Assembly: GCA_003650305.1 (NCBI GenBank) | Contig: QMOV01000002.1 | Span: 1 to 64,000, forward strand | Length of the DNA stretch: 64,000 bases | Direction: 5' to 3' | Source of the DNA: Bacteroidota bacterium | Lineage (GTDB): Bacteria > Bacteroidota > Bacteroidia > Flavobacteriales > Flavobacteriaceae | Shown: piece by piece, positions 40,172 to 49,578 of the stretch | How the letters are laid out: each line of letters starts with the position of its first letter | Position numbering within the stretch: position 1 is the first letter of the stretch | Program-made: the position numbers and the translations under genes | Notes under the pieces: model-generated | Databases searched by the model: none | Told to the model about the DNA's origin: nothing | The model's input: the letters and a program-made list of their open reading frames with translations, nothing else

Positions 40172-41072
40172 TTACCTTATTTCCATTGTTGGACCAACTG
40201 CTATTGGTAAAACGAAATTAAGTTTAAAATTGGCTCAATATTTTAAAACTGAAATCATTTCAGCCGATTCCAGACAATTTTACAAAGAGATGCAAATTGG
40301 TACTACAGTTCCATCTACCGAAGAATTATCACAAATGAAACATCATTTTATTCATCATAAATCTATAGAAGATAATTATAACGTCGGAGCTTTTGAAAAA
40401 GATGCAATACTGCGTTTAGACACACTTTTTAAAACGCATCAAGTAGTTATTATGGTTGGAGGCTCTGGCCTTTATATAGATGCTGTTACAAAAGGATTAG
40501 ACCATTTTCCTGCTATCGATACTAACGTAAGAGAAACGCTTAATAAAAAGCTCAAAACAGATGGTATAAAATCGTTGCAAAGTCAACTTAAAGAATTAGA
40601 TTTAGATTTATTCAATACAATTGCTATTGATAATCCACATCGTGTTATTAGAGCTTTAGAAATTTGCATAGGCACAGGAAAACCGTATTCATCCTTTTTA
40701 AATAAAGAAAAACCAAAACGCAATTTTAAATCCATCTCTATTGGTTTATCAGCAAATCGTGAGATTATCTATGATAGAATTAATAAACGTGTAGATATTA
40801 TGATAGAAAATGGTTTATTAGATGAAGTAAAAGAGTTACAAGGCAAACAACATTTAAATGCTTTAAATACTGTTGGCTATAAGGAATTAATTAAATTCCT
40901 TAATGGCGAATGGACTTTAGAGTTTGCTGTTTCTGAAATTAAAAAAAATACACGACGTTTTGCTAAACGTCAACTCACATGGTTTAAAAAAGATAAAACC
41001 ATTTTGTGGTTAGACCATACAACGGATTTTAATATGATTATTGAGAAACTTAAAACTAAATTTAAAACATAA
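40164..41072 (+). CDS. miaA: tRNA dimethylallyltransferase
   Basis: A 302-residue MiaA that adds a dimethylallyl group to A37 of tRNAs reading codons that start with U. Motifs: P-loop GPTAIGKTKLS, ISADSRQFYKEM, GGSGLYIDAV, and ARRQLTWF-like RFAKRQLTWFKKD. The frame stays open upstream, but the ATG at 40164 (MSNYLISIVGPTAIGK) gives the family N-terminus and overlaps the ion-channel stop by 8 bases, so the longer start is not used. Confidence 0.94.
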   Translation: MSNYLISIVGPTAIGKTKLSLKLAQYFKTEIISADSRQFYKEMQIGTTVPSTEELSQMKHHFIHHKSIEDNYNVGAFEKDAILRLDTLFKTHQVVIMVGGSGLYIDAVTKGLDHFPAIDTNVRETLNKKLKTDGIKSLQSQLKELDLDLFNTIAIDNPHRVIRALEICIGTGKPYSSFLNKEKPKRNFKSISIGLSANREIIYDRINKRVDIMIENGLLDEVKELQGKQHLNALNTVGYKELIKFLNGEWTLEFAVSEIKKNTRRFAKRQLTWFKKDKTILWLDHTTDFNMIIEKLKTKFKT

Positions 41073-41135
41073 TTAAAAGTTATATTTGTTGTGATATGAA
41101 GAGTTCTACGCTATAATCAGAAATATTTAGTACAT

Positions 41136-41765
41136 ATGAAAACATTAATACTTACATCAAGCGGAAAACTAATCACCTCCAACAAATTAGATTATTTTTT
41201 ACCTAAACCTATTTCCGAATCAAAAATTTTATATGTAACAACAGCTTCTAATAAAATTCCAGATACAAGTATTATAGAAAAGCAAAAACAAATAATGAGT
41301 AAGTTGAATTATATTTATACTGAATACGACATAACCAACAAATCCAAAGAAGAACTTAAAAAGGTACTTTCAGAACAAGACATTGTCTACGTTGAAGGTG
41401 GAAATACTTTCTATTTATTAAAATCTGTTAGAGAAAGTGGATTTGATGAGATATTGAAGGAATTTATACCAAAAGGTCTTGTTTATATAGGAACAAGTGC
41501 TGGCTCATATATTGCTAGTCCTTCAATAATTACAGCATCATGGGCAAAAGATGGATTTGATAGATGTGGAGTAACAGATTTTAAAGCTATGGGGCTAGTA
41601 CCTTTTTTAATGCAAGTTCACTATGTTACTGGAATAAAAAAAATGCTTGAAGGGAAAGTCAAGGATTTGGATCTGCCTTTGCATGTTTTAAACGATGACC
41701 AAGCAATTGTAGTGAAGGGCGAAACAATTCAGCTTATTGGTGGTGGAGAAGAAATAATCATGTAA
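41136..41765 (+). CDS. Peptidase E-like (S51) family protein
   Basis: A 209-residue S51-family protein: EGGNTFYLL, the nucleophile elbow IGTSAGSYI with Ser121, and MQVHYVTG late in the chain. Peptidase E cleaves Asp-X dipeptides; other members include cyanophycinase. The identity as true peptidase E is not certain, as the fold is shared. A -7-like TATATTTG sits at 41081-41088, 48 bases before the ATG. Followed by a gap with a small hairpin (TTCGCC/GGCGAA) and no gene. Confidence 0.8.
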   Translation: MKTLILTSSGKLITSNKLDYFLPKPISESKILYVTTASNKIPDTSIIEKQKQIMSKLNYIYTEYDITNKSKEELKKVLSEQDIVYVEGGNTFYLLKSVRESGFDEILKEFIPKGLVYIGTSAGSYIASPSIITASWAKDGFDRCGVTDFKAMGLVPFLMQVHYVTGIKKMLEGKVKDLDLPLHVLNDDQAIVVKGETIQLIGGGEEIIM

Positions 41766-41929
41766 TTGATAATACAACGACGAATAAAATTTACAGCATA
41801 TAACAAAGTGTATCACATTCGCCAAAGGCGAACTTTAATCTGAACAACTACGTTGTCAATACAGAACTATGTTTAACGCGTTGTTGCTTCTAATTTTTCT
41901 TACAAGCTATCAAAGACAAGAAATACTTT

Positions 41930-42640
41930 TTAAGCTTTTTGGTTTACTACTAATCTAAAGCCTTCACCATGAATGTTTAAAATCTCGACATTCTCATCTA
42001 CTTTTAAATACTTACGCAGTTTAGCAATATACACATCCATACTACGAGAGGTAAAATAATTATCGTCTCTCCATATTTTTGTTAATGCTAATTCGCGTGG
42101 CATTAAATCGTTTTCGTGTAAGGCTAATAAACGTAGTAATTCGCCCTCTTTAGGTGATAACTTTTCTGGAGTTCCTCCTTTATATTTTAAGAATCTCAAT
42201 TTAGAATTTAAATGAAAATCGCCTATTTCGAACTCAAATTGTTTACTATCTGTAACACTATCTGTAGCTTTTCGATTTATAATAGCTTTAATTTTCATAA
42301 GTAACACTTCACTATCAAATGGCTTGTTTAAATAGTCGTCTGCTCCTACTTTGTAGCCTTTAAGGACATCTTCTTTCATTGCTTTTGCAGTTAAGAAAAT
42401 AATAGGCACATCAGTATTTTTTTCACGTATTTCTTTTGCTAAAGTAAAACCATCTTTATAAGGCATCATTACATCAAGAATACATAAATCGTAATCGTCT
42501 TTCTTGAATTTCTCAAAACCTTCCATTCCGTTTTTTGCATGAACAACATCGTAATCGTTCATCATTAAATAGTCTTTTAAAACTGTTCCGAAATTTGGAT
42601 CGTCTTCTACTAAAAGTATTTTTTTGTTTATTTCTTCCAT
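41930..42640 (-). CDS. OmpR/PhoB-type response regulator (RprY-like)
   Basis: A 236-residue regulator with a receiver domain (acidic pocket Glu12/Asp13/Asp14, phosphoacceptor Asp56 in LDVMMP, Lys106 in YLNKPF) and a C-terminal winged-helix domain (LSPKEGELLRLLALHENDLMPRELALTKIW). The layout is that of OmpR/PhoB regulators and the pair resembles RprX/RprY of Bacteroides. Its gene starts 7 bases after the histidine kinase stop. Targets cannot be read from the window. Confidence 0.93.
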   Translation of the reverse strand: MEEINKKILLVEDDPNFGTVLKDYLMMNDYDVVHAKNGMEGFEKFKKDDYDLCILDVMMPYKDGFTLAKEIREKNTDVPIIFLTAKAMKEDVLKGYKVGADDYLNKPFDSEVLLMKIKAIINRKATDSVTDSKQFEFEIGDFHLNSKLRFLKYKGGTPEKLSPKEGELLRLLALHENDLMPRELALTKIWRDDNYFTSRSMDVYIAKLRKYLKVDENVEILNIHGEGFRLVVNQKA

Positions 42641-42647
42641 AATTATA

Positions 42648-44216
42648 TTAGGATATTAATGGTAATTTTATAATAAAGGTGCTACCTTTTCCTTTTTCAC
42701 TTTCTACGGTTACAAAACCTTGATGGTCATCTACAATTCGCTTAACGTAAGAAAGTCCTAAACCATGACCTTTTACATTATGCACATTTCCTGTGTGTTC
42801 TCTATAAAATTTTTCGAACACCTTTTTTTGAACAGATTTTGACATTCCGTTGCCCTGATCTTTAATTCTTAATATAATGCTTTTTCCAATACTCTCGGTG
42901 TAAATATCAATTTTAGGTTCATTAGTAGAGTATTTTACTGCATTATCTAATATATTAACTATAACGTTAGTAAAGTGAGTTTCATTGGCTAAAACAGAAT
43001 GTTTTATTGCATTTAAATGCGTTTTTATATAACCGTTTTTATGCTCAATAATAAGCTCGATGTGCGTAATAGCATGTAAAATTAAGTCGTGTAATTTTAC
43101 TCTATCCTTACTAATATTAAGTTGATTTTTTTCAAGTTTAGATATTCTAAGCACATTTTCTACTTGTGCATGCATACGTTTATTTTCATCCTTAATCATT
43201 TTAAGATAACGTTTTACTTTATCTTCATCATTAATAATTTTGGGATTCTTAATAGCATCTAAAGCTAAATTTATGGTTGCTATAGGTGTTTTAAACTCAT
43301 GCGTCATGTTATTAATAAAATCTGTCTTTATTTGAGAAATTTGACGTTGCTTTATTAATTGATAAATAGCACTAAAAAAGGCAAAAATTATAAACGATGT
43401 AAAAATTATTGATAACAACATCATGCCAATAATAGATGAGAAAATAAACTGACTTCTCTCTGGAAAATTAACGTAAAGCAAAAAATCACTCTCATCATTA
43501 TTATCTAAAAAAATAGGTGCTCCAAAAGTAGAATTATGTTCTAATTCAAAATTTTGAGATTGAATTTTTGTTGCTAAATCTTTTCCATATATAGCAAATT
43601 CAAAATCTATATCAATATCATCTTCTTTAAGCTTTTTACCCAACAATTTGTATATTTCATTTTTTGAAACACGTTTATGAATAGGTGTTCGCTTTGAAAT
43701 ATCTTTATAAGTTGTTTCAAAAATAATTTCATCTGTACGAGAAATTTCTCCAATTTGTATTAGCCGTTCTTCTGGACTCAACTTCGAATTGAATTCAACA
43801 TTACTCCTTTGTAAAACTTTTGTTTCACGCTCGTTAAGAAAACGTGTAACATTTACACTATCTAAACTTATGTCAAAGAACGAAGGAATTCTAAAATTCT
43901 CTTCTAAAATTCCGTTTCTATAAATTAGCGTTTCATTAGAGTCATTATCTTCTTGTAAAATGTACAAATTTCTAATTGCCGCTGTATCTCCTTTTACACC
44001 TTTTGCTATTAAATCCTGAAATTTATAAACAAATTCTCTATACTCTCTTTCTTCAATAGCATTTGAGGTATAACTCAAAGCTTTTTTTACCTTAAAAGTA
44101 AATTGTTGTTGTTCGTTTTTAACTGTATTATTTATGTAATAGCCTTGAACAAATATGATTCCAATAAGTGATAAACTCATTAAAAACACCAACAAGATGA
44201 ATAACTTTTTGTTCAT
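42648..44216 (-). CDS. Sensor histidine kinase (RprX-like)
   Basis: A 522-residue membrane sensor kinase: helix at about 5-28, a ~230-residue periplasmic sensor, a second helix at about 260-285, then the dimerisation domain (NMTHEFKTPIATINLAL, phosphoacceptor His306) and ATPase domain (N box LDNAVKYS, DQGNGMS, GHGLGLSYVKRI). It should phosphorylate the regulator downstream. Its signal is unknown. The gene pair is probably one operon. Confidence 0.93.
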   Translation of the reverse strand: MNKKLFILLVFLMSLSLIGIIFVQGYYINNTVKNEQQQFTFKVKKALSYTSNAIEEREYREFVYKFQDLIAKGVKGDTAAIRNLYILQEDNDSNETLIYRNGILEENFRIPSFFDISLDSVNVTRFLNERETKVLQRSNVEFNSKLSPEERLIQIGEISRTDEIIFETTYKDISKRTPIHKRVSKNEIYKLLGKKLKEDDIDIDFEFAIYGKDLATKIQSQNFELEHNSTFGAPIFLDNNDESDFLLYVNFPERSQFIFSSIIGMMLLSIIFTSFIIFAFFSAIYQLIKQRQISQIKTDFINNMTHEFKTPIATINLALDAIKNPKIINDEDKVKRYLKMIKDENKRMHAQVENVLRISKLEKNQLNISKDRVKLHDLILHAITHIELIIEHKNGYIKTHLNAIKHSVLANETHFTNVIVNILDNAVKYSTNEPKIDIYTESIGKSIILRIKDQGNGMSKSVQKKVFEKFYREHTGNVHNVKGHGLGLSYVKRIVDDHQGFVTVESEKGKGSTFIIKLPLIS

Positions 44217-44294
44217 CGGTCAAAATTAACATTTTAACATTTAGCAGGAATGCCATTTAACCTAACGTTAACAAAAATGTTAAAATTTAGGTTA

Positions 44295-44879
44295 TTAAAC
44301 TAATTTAAGAATCTTTTGGTGGATAATTTTAACCTGATTTTCTGTTTTATCCAAGTTAATATTATTAATAACAAAGTGAGATAATTTAACTTTATCTTCA
44401 TCACTCCACTGATTATTCATAATGGCTTTAACCTTTTCTGAAGAAGAATTATCGCGCTGTATTACACGTTGTATTTTATCCTCATCTGAAGCTGTTACTG
44501 TAATTATATAATCGTACTCACGATAACTGTCGTTTTCAAACAAAATTGCAGCTTCTTTAATTATATAAGAGTAGCTCTGTTTTTTTAGCCAATTTTTAAA
44601 ATGAAATCTTACTTTTGGATGCACAATAGCATTCATTTTTAACAATAATTCTTCATTATTATAAATTTTGTCTGCAAGAAATGGTTTGTTTAATTTGCCA
44701 TCTTTATAAGCTTCTTTTCCAAAAAGTAGTATCAGTTTTCTTTTAATAATTTTAGAGCTATTCATTAGTTTTTTTGCTTTCAAATCGGCAAGATAAATAG
44801 GCACACCTAGTTTATGAAACATGTTTGCAACTGTTGTTTTACCACTTCCAATTCCTCCTGTTAAACCAACTATTATCAT
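44295..44879 (-). CDS. coaE: Dephospho-CoA kinase
   Basis: A 194-residue kinase with the P-loop GLTGGIGSGKTTV (residues 5-17) and the later IIKEAAILFEND and IQRVIQRDNSS segments of CoaE. It catalyses the last step of coenzyme A synthesis. Overlaps the YbbR gene by 4 bases (ATGA). Another CoA gene, coaBC, lies in the same strand cluster at 50459. Confidence 0.93.
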   Translation of the reverse strand: MIIVGLTGGIGSGKTTVANMFHKLGVPIYLADLKAKKLMNSSKIIKRKLILLFGKEAYKDGKLNKPFLADKIYNNEELLLKMNAIVHPKVRFHFKNWLKKQSYSYIIKEAAILFENDSYREYDYIITVTASDEDKIQRVIQRDNSSSEKVKAIMNNQWSDEDKVKLSHFVINNINLDKTENQVKIIHQKILKLV

Positions 44880-45832
44880 TGTGTTAAAATAAATTCTATT
44901 CGGTTTTCATTTAATCTAACATTCTTAACATTATTTGGCTGTTTCACAATTTTAGGAATAAGATAAGTATCTTGAACATTTAATTTATTATAATCGCATT
45001 CTACAATAAAACTGCTTGAAGAAATAGATTTAAAATTGCTTAAGCTTGTAAAAAACAAAACTGAAACCTCTTTTGGGTAATATTTTATTTTAATCTCATT
45101 TGGAAGATTAATTATATCTACAGGAATGTTTATTGAGCCTTCTGTAAACCGTTCTACTTTTGCACTTACTTGAACTTGATTATGCGAAAACTCTAAATTT
45201 TCTGTATGTTTAGGCAGATTGAGTTTAACTGGAACAGATACATTTGAGTTTACATCATCCATTGTTAATTGCATAGTTGCAATTTCAGAAATTGAGTCGA
45301 TTAAAACTTTAGGTCCAATTACTTTTATTGAATCTGGATTAATAATGTAATCTTCAATTAAATCAAATCCAGAAGAAAAATTTATTTGAGAATCTAATAC
45401 AACTGGAATTTTTTTAACATGATTAACATCATACCTAAATGCTATAGTTTCTGGATTAATACTTTCAATTTTTATATTTGCGTCAAATTGGGAAACTATA
45501 TTGGACAGTTCTCTTCTTTCAATCCAAAAATAATGTGTCGTATTCCTATCTAAATTTTGAAAGTCCACCTTTATTGTTGGTTTAATTAAATAATATTTTA
45601 TTAATCTGAAACCATAAGTGGTAAGCGTAATTTGCATAACATGAGAAGAATCTTTTACTATTACTTTATCTTCTGGTACATTTATGGCTTCAATATTAAA
45701 ATCAACCGTTTGTGTATAATCTTTAGACAGTTTGGTTAATACAGAAAACAGTAAGGCTAATAAAAGAAAAAGGATAAAGACATTTACTTTTTTACTACTA
45801 AAAAACGACGCTATTTTACTTCTAAATGTCAT
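44876..45832 (-). CDS. YbbR-like domain protein
   Basis: A 318-residue membrane-anchored protein with an N-terminal helix (VNVFILFLLLALLFSVLTKLS) and beta-rich YbbR-like repeats (PVKLNLPKHTENLEF, INIPVDIINLPNEIKIKYYPKEVSV). YbbR proteins help control cyclic-di-AMP synthase CdaA in other bacteria; no cdaA is nearby, so the role here is inferred only by fold. It overlaps coaE by 4 bases and the glycosyltransferase gene by 11 bases. Confidence 0.8.
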   Translation of the reverse strand: MTFRSKIASFFSSKKVNVFILFLLLALLFSVLTKLSKDYTQTVDFNIEAINVPEDKVIVKDSSHVMQITLTTYGFRLIKYYLIKPTIKVDFQNLDRNTTHYFWIERRELSNIVSQFDANIKIESINPETIAFRYDVNHVKKIPVVLDSQINFSSGFDLIEDYIINPDSIKVIGPKVLIDSISEIATMQLTMDDVNSNVSVPVKLNLPKHTENLEFSHNQVQVSAKVERFTEGSINIPVDIINLPNEIKIKYYPKEVSVLFFTSLSNFKSISSSSFIVECDYNKLNVQDTYLIPKIVKQPNNVKNVRLNENRIEFILTQ

Positions 45833-46844
45833 CTTTATTTATTTTAAAAAATAAATTAGGAAATTGTAGTTCTGTATCTTTATTAGACAAGCTTAATATT
45901 AATGTAGATTTTAAAAATCCATAACCATAACCAAAAAACTGAATTATAATAGCAATAATTGCCAAAAAAGGTACAACTATATTTTTAGTGTTTATAAGAG
46001 CTAAAATAAAACTTAATACAAAATATAATCCAAAACTAATTAAGGGCAATTTAATATCCATAATAAATAAGATAAAAGAAACTAATAATCCTAAACTAAA
46101 AAGTGTTGGAAACCAATATGTCATCTTTTTTGTTTCTGGATACCAGCTATTTAATATAGGTCTTACTAATCCAAATTTATAGACTTGTTTGTAAAATTTT
46201 GACCAAGAAATTCTTCGTTTATGATACACAAAAGCTTCAGGTAAAAGTTTAGTTTTAAAATTTAAATTAGTTAATCTAATAGATAAATCGGGATCTTCTC
46301 CTGGATGAATTCTTCCAAAACCTCCAGTTGCTTCAAATGCACTTTTTGAAAGTCCCATATTAAAACTTCTAGGTTGAAATTTATTTACACTTGCTTTATT
46401 TCCTCTTATTCCACCTGTTGTAATAAAAGAAGTCATTGAAAAATTAATAGCCTTTTGTAAGTTTGTAAACGAACTATGTGCTGCATCTGGACCACCAAAA
46501 CAATCTACATAGTTTTTGTTTAAACTTTTAAGAACTTCATTAAGATAGTTTTTTGGTAGAATGCAATCGGAATCTAAAATTATAAAATAATTACCTTTTG
46601 CTAGTTTCATGCCATAATTTCTGGAATCTCCAGGTCCAGAGTTTTTTTTATAGTAATACGAAATATTTAACTTATCACTAAAACCATCAACGATAGTTTT
46701 TGAAGACAAAGTAGAACCGTCTTCAATAATTACAATTTCAAAATTTTTTTCCCCATCTAGAGTAACAAAACTTTCCAGAAGTTCTTTAACCTCTTCTGGT
46801 CTATTATAAACAGGAATAATAAAAGAAATATCTTGTGCTTGCAT
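45822..46844 (-). CDS. Family 2 glycosyltransferase, membrane anchored
   Basis: A 340-residue GT2 enzyme: DISFIIPVYNRPEEVKELLESF, IVIIEDGSTLSS (donor site), GNYFIILDSDCILPKNYL (DxD-like DSD), GRIHPGEDPDLSIRL and a C-terminal helical membrane part (about 245-325). Sugar donor and acceptor unknown; may build polysaccharide or glycoconjugates. It is first of the group with the YbbR gene and coaE and overlaps both in chain fashion. Confidence 0.86.
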   Translation of the reverse strand: MQAQDISFIIPVYNRPEEVKELLESFVTLDGEKNFEIVIIEDGSTLSSKTIVDGFSDKLNISYYYKKNSGPGDSRNYGMKLAKGNYFIILDSDCILPKNYLNEVLKSLNKNYVDCFGGPDAAHSSFTNLQKAINFSMTSFITTGGIRGNKASVNKFQPRSFNMGLSKSAFEATGGFGRIHPGEDPDLSIRLTNLNFKTKLLPEAFVYHKRRISWSKFYKQVYKFGLVRPILNSWYPETKKMTYWFPTLFSLGLLVSFILFIMDIKLPLISFGLYFVLSFILALINTKNIVVPFLAIIAIIIQFFGYGYGFLKSTLILSLSNKDTELQFPNLFFKINKDDI

Positions 46845-46885
46845 ATTTTACAAAGGTAACTAAACAGAATACAACAATTATGCTT

Positions 46886-47701
46886 TTACTTGTCCATAAA
46901 AGCCTCCATAATTTTAGTACTTACTCCCATATTTGAGAATCCTCCATCATGAAATAGGTTTTGCAAAGTCACTTTCTTTGTTAAATCTGAAAATAGTGTA
47001 ATGGTATAATCGGCACATTCTAAAGCTGTAGCATTACCAAGAGGAGACATATCTTCGGCATAAGAGAAAAATCCTTCAAATCCTTTTACACCACTTCCAG
47101 CAGTAGTTGGTGTTGGTGATTGAGAAATTGTATTTACTCTTACTTTTTTATCTCTTCCGAAAAAATAACCAAAACTACGCGCTATACTTTCTAAATATGC
47201 TTTATTGTCAGCCATATCGTTATAATTTGGAAAGACACGCTGCGCTGCCATATAGGTTAACGCTACGATGCTTCCCCATTCGTTCATTGCATCAGCTTTA
47301 TATAACGATTGCATAACTTTATGAAAAGACATGGCTGAAACGTCTGTTCCTTTTTGTGTCCAGTCGTATTTTTGGTCTGTATAAGCTCTTCCTTTTCTTA
47401 CATTAATTGACATACCTATTGAATGCAAAACAAAATCTAATTTTCCTCCTAAAATCTCCATAGATTTTTCTACAAGGTTCTCTAAATCTTCAATAGACGT
47501 TGCATCGGCAGGAATAATTTGAGAACCTGTTTTTTCAGCCAACTGATTTATTGTTCCCATTCTCATGGCAATTGGTGCATTGGTTAATACAAACTCGGCG
47601 CCTTCTTCGTGTGCACGTACAGCTGTTTTCCAAGCTATCGATTTTTCGTCTAATGCTCCAAATATGATTCCTTTTTTTCCTTTTAATAAATTGTATGACA
47701 T
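46886..47701 (-). CDS. fabI: Enoyl-[acyl-carrier-protein] reductase
   Basis: A 271-residue NADH-dependent FabI: GKKGIIFGALDEKSIAW (cofactor site), the FVLHSIGMS segment, and the catalytic Tyr-x6-Lys in PNYNDMADNKAY, then SQSPTPTTAGSG as in FabI. Last step of the fatty-acid elongation cycle. A -7 element (CAAAGATA in plus reading, 47754-47761) lies 52 bases before the ATG. Confidence 0.95.
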   Translation of the reverse strand: MSYNLLKGKKGIIFGALDEKSIAWKTAVRAHEEGAEFVLTNAPIAMRMGTINQLAEKTGSQIIPADATSIEDLENLVEKSMEILGGKLDFVLHSIGMSINVRKGRAYTDQKYDWTQKGTDVSAMSFHKVMQSLYKADAMNEWGSIVALTYMAAQRVFPNYNDMADNKAYLESIARSFGYFFGRDKKVRVNTISQSPTPTTAGSGVKGFEGFFSYAEDMSPLGNATALECADYTITLFSDLTKKVTLQNLFHDGGFSNMGVSTKIMEAFMDK

Positions 47702-47809
47702 TTTTAAATGTTTGGTTGGTGATTTGTTAGTTGTTAAGATGTGTAATATTGAGCAAAGATACTATTTAATAAAGAATTGTAGTTGCTTATAGTTGGAATG
47801 GTATTTATT

Positions 47810-49462
47810 CTAATTCAATAATTGTTTAGCATGTGCAATTGCAGAACTCGACATTTTTTCTCCTCCTAACATTTGTGCTACTTCTACAATGCGCTCATCC
47901 TCATTTAACTTTACAAGATGAGTAGCAGTTTTATTGTTTTTATCTTCTTTATAAACTTTAAAATGCGTATCTCCTTTTGCTGCAATTTGAGGTAAGTGTG
48001 TTATTGTAAACACTTGGAGCGTTTTACTCATTTGCATCATAATAGCTGCCATTTTATTCGAAATTTCTCCTGAAACTCCAGAATCTATCTCATCGAACAT
48101 AATTGATGGTAACTGTATATATCGTGATAAAATTGATTTAATAGCTAACATTATTCTAGACAATTCTCCTCCTGAAGCAGCTTTTTTAAGTGGCTTAAAT
48201 TCGCCACCTTTATTTGCTGTAAACAATAACAATAAGCTATCTTTTCCGTTATTTAAAAACTCGTCTTCAAGGATTAACGAAATGTCAAACTTAGCATTTT
48301 CCATTCCTAAATCCACCAATATATCTTCGAGTTGGAAAATAAGCTTCGGAATAGCTTTTTCTCTTTGCTGATGAATAATTTTTGCCAAACTATTCAATTC
48401 ATTTTTAATGGCAATTAACTCTTGTTGTTTGAGTTCTATATCTTCATCAATGTTTTCGGCTGTTGCAACTTTATTAGATAGTTTAATTTGAATATTTATT
48501 AATTCTTCAATATTAATAGCAGAGTGTTTTAATAATAAGTTATGTATAGCTTGCAGCTTTGCATTTACAACTTCTAAACGGTTTGGGTTCGCTTCTAAAT
48601 TATCTTGTACTCGTTCTAAATCTCCATAAAGATCATCTATTTCTATTAATGTGCTATTGATTCTTTGATACAATTGGTTATAAGTACTAGAAATTTTAGA
48701 CAGCTTTAAGAAGCTATTTTTTAGTGCTGTTAATGTATTTAATAGTCCAACTTGTTCATCGCTTAATAATTGATTAGAAATTGATAATTCTTCCTTGATG
48801 GATTCAACATTATTTAAGGTTTCATATTCGGTTTCTAGTTCTTCTAATTCTCCAGAAATTAAACTAGCATCTTCCAGTTCCTTCAATAAAAACGTATTAT
48901 AATCTTGTTCCTTTAGGGCTTCTGATTTTAGAAAATTTAGTTTATCAAGTTCTGCTTTGGCTTCTTTATAAGTCTTTAATTTTATCTCGTATTCTTTCAA
49001 ATTTGAAGTGTTATTTGCTAAAGCATCTATAATTTGAAATTGAAAATCGTTATGTGTTAACTCTAAAGTTTGGTGTTGAGAATGTATGTCGATTAGTTGA
49101 TCTCCCAAAAGTGACAAAATGCTTAAATTTACAGGAGAATCGTTAACAAAAGCTCTTGATTTTCCTGATGGAAGAATTTCTCTTCTAATAATTGTTTCGG
49201 ATTCGTAATCTAAATTTTCAGCTCTAAAAAACTTTTTTAAGTTATAATTAGCTATATCGAAACTAGCTTCAATAATACACTTTTTTGAAGTATCGTTTAT
49301 ATGTGTTAAATCTGCACGCTTACCTAAAATTAAAGATATACCTCCTAAAAGAATAGATTTCCCTGCTCCTGTTTCTCCAGTAATAATAGTAAGTCCATTA
49401 CTAAAGTTAACCTGAAGGTCATCGATTAAGGCATAGTTTTTTATAGAAAGTGATATGAGCAT
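47810..49462 (-). CDS. recN: DNA repair protein RecN
   Basis: A 550-residue SMC-like ATPase: Walker A GETGAGKSIL near residue 33, central coiled coil (about 160-360), signature AASGGELSRIMLAI and Walker B IMFDEIDSGVSGE. It acts in repair of DNA double-strand breaks. The stop and start are well placed; a heptad repeat array lies just upstream (49466-49514). It belongs to the - strand run that continues to dapA. Confidence 0.95.
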   Translation of the reverse strand: MLISLSIKNYALIDDLQVNFSNGLTIITGETGAGKSILLGGISLILGKRADLTHINDTSKKCIIEASFDIANYNLKKFFRAENLDYESETIIRREILPSGKSRAFVNDSPVNLSILSLLGDQLIDIHSQHQTLELTHNDFQFQIIDALANNTSNLKEYEIKLKTYKEAKAELDKLNFLKSEALKEQDYNTFLLKELEDASLISGELEELETEYETLNNVESIKEELSISNQLLSDEQVGLLNTLTALKNSFLKLSKISSTYNQLYQRINSTLIEIDDLYGDLERVQDNLEANPNRLEVVNAKLQAIHNLLLKHSAINIEELINIQIKLSNKVATAENIDEDIELKQQELIAIKNELNSLAKIIHQQREKAIPKLIFQLEDILVDLGMENAKFDISLILEDEFLNNGKDSLLLLFTANKGGEFKPLKKAASGGELSRIMLAIKSILSRYIQLPSIMFDEIDSGVSGEISNKMAAIMMQMSKTLQVFTITHLPQIAAKGDTHFKVYKEDKNNKTATHLVKLNEDERIVEVAQMLGGEKMSSSAIAHAKQLLN

Positions 49463-49465
49463 ATA

Positions 49466-49514
49466 TTAGTTTGCAATGTTCTGTCTTTAGTTTGCAGTTT
49501 TTAGTAAATAGTGA
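49466..49514. repeat. Heptad array upstream of recN
   Basis: Seven 7-base units follow one another in register, of the form NNAGTTT: TTAGTTT, GCAATGT, TCTGTCT, TTAGTTT, GCAGTTT, TTAGTAA and ATAGTGA. After it comes the motif CCTAAAATAGGTTGACAG (49520-49537), which looks like an insertion-sequence end but with no transposase nearby. Confidence 0.55.
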
Positions 49515-49578
49515 GTCGTCCTAAAATAGGTTGACAGTTATTAATAATTAAATCAAACTAGGGAAGCTTCGAAATACC

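Noticed and set aside
41766..41929. Integron attC-like site (TAACAAAGTG ... GCGTTGTTGC) with hairpin downstream of the peptidase E gene
   Set aside because: The core sites do not fit RYYYAAC and GTTRRRY, and no integrase is seen. Only a small TTCGCC/GGCGAA hairpin is real.
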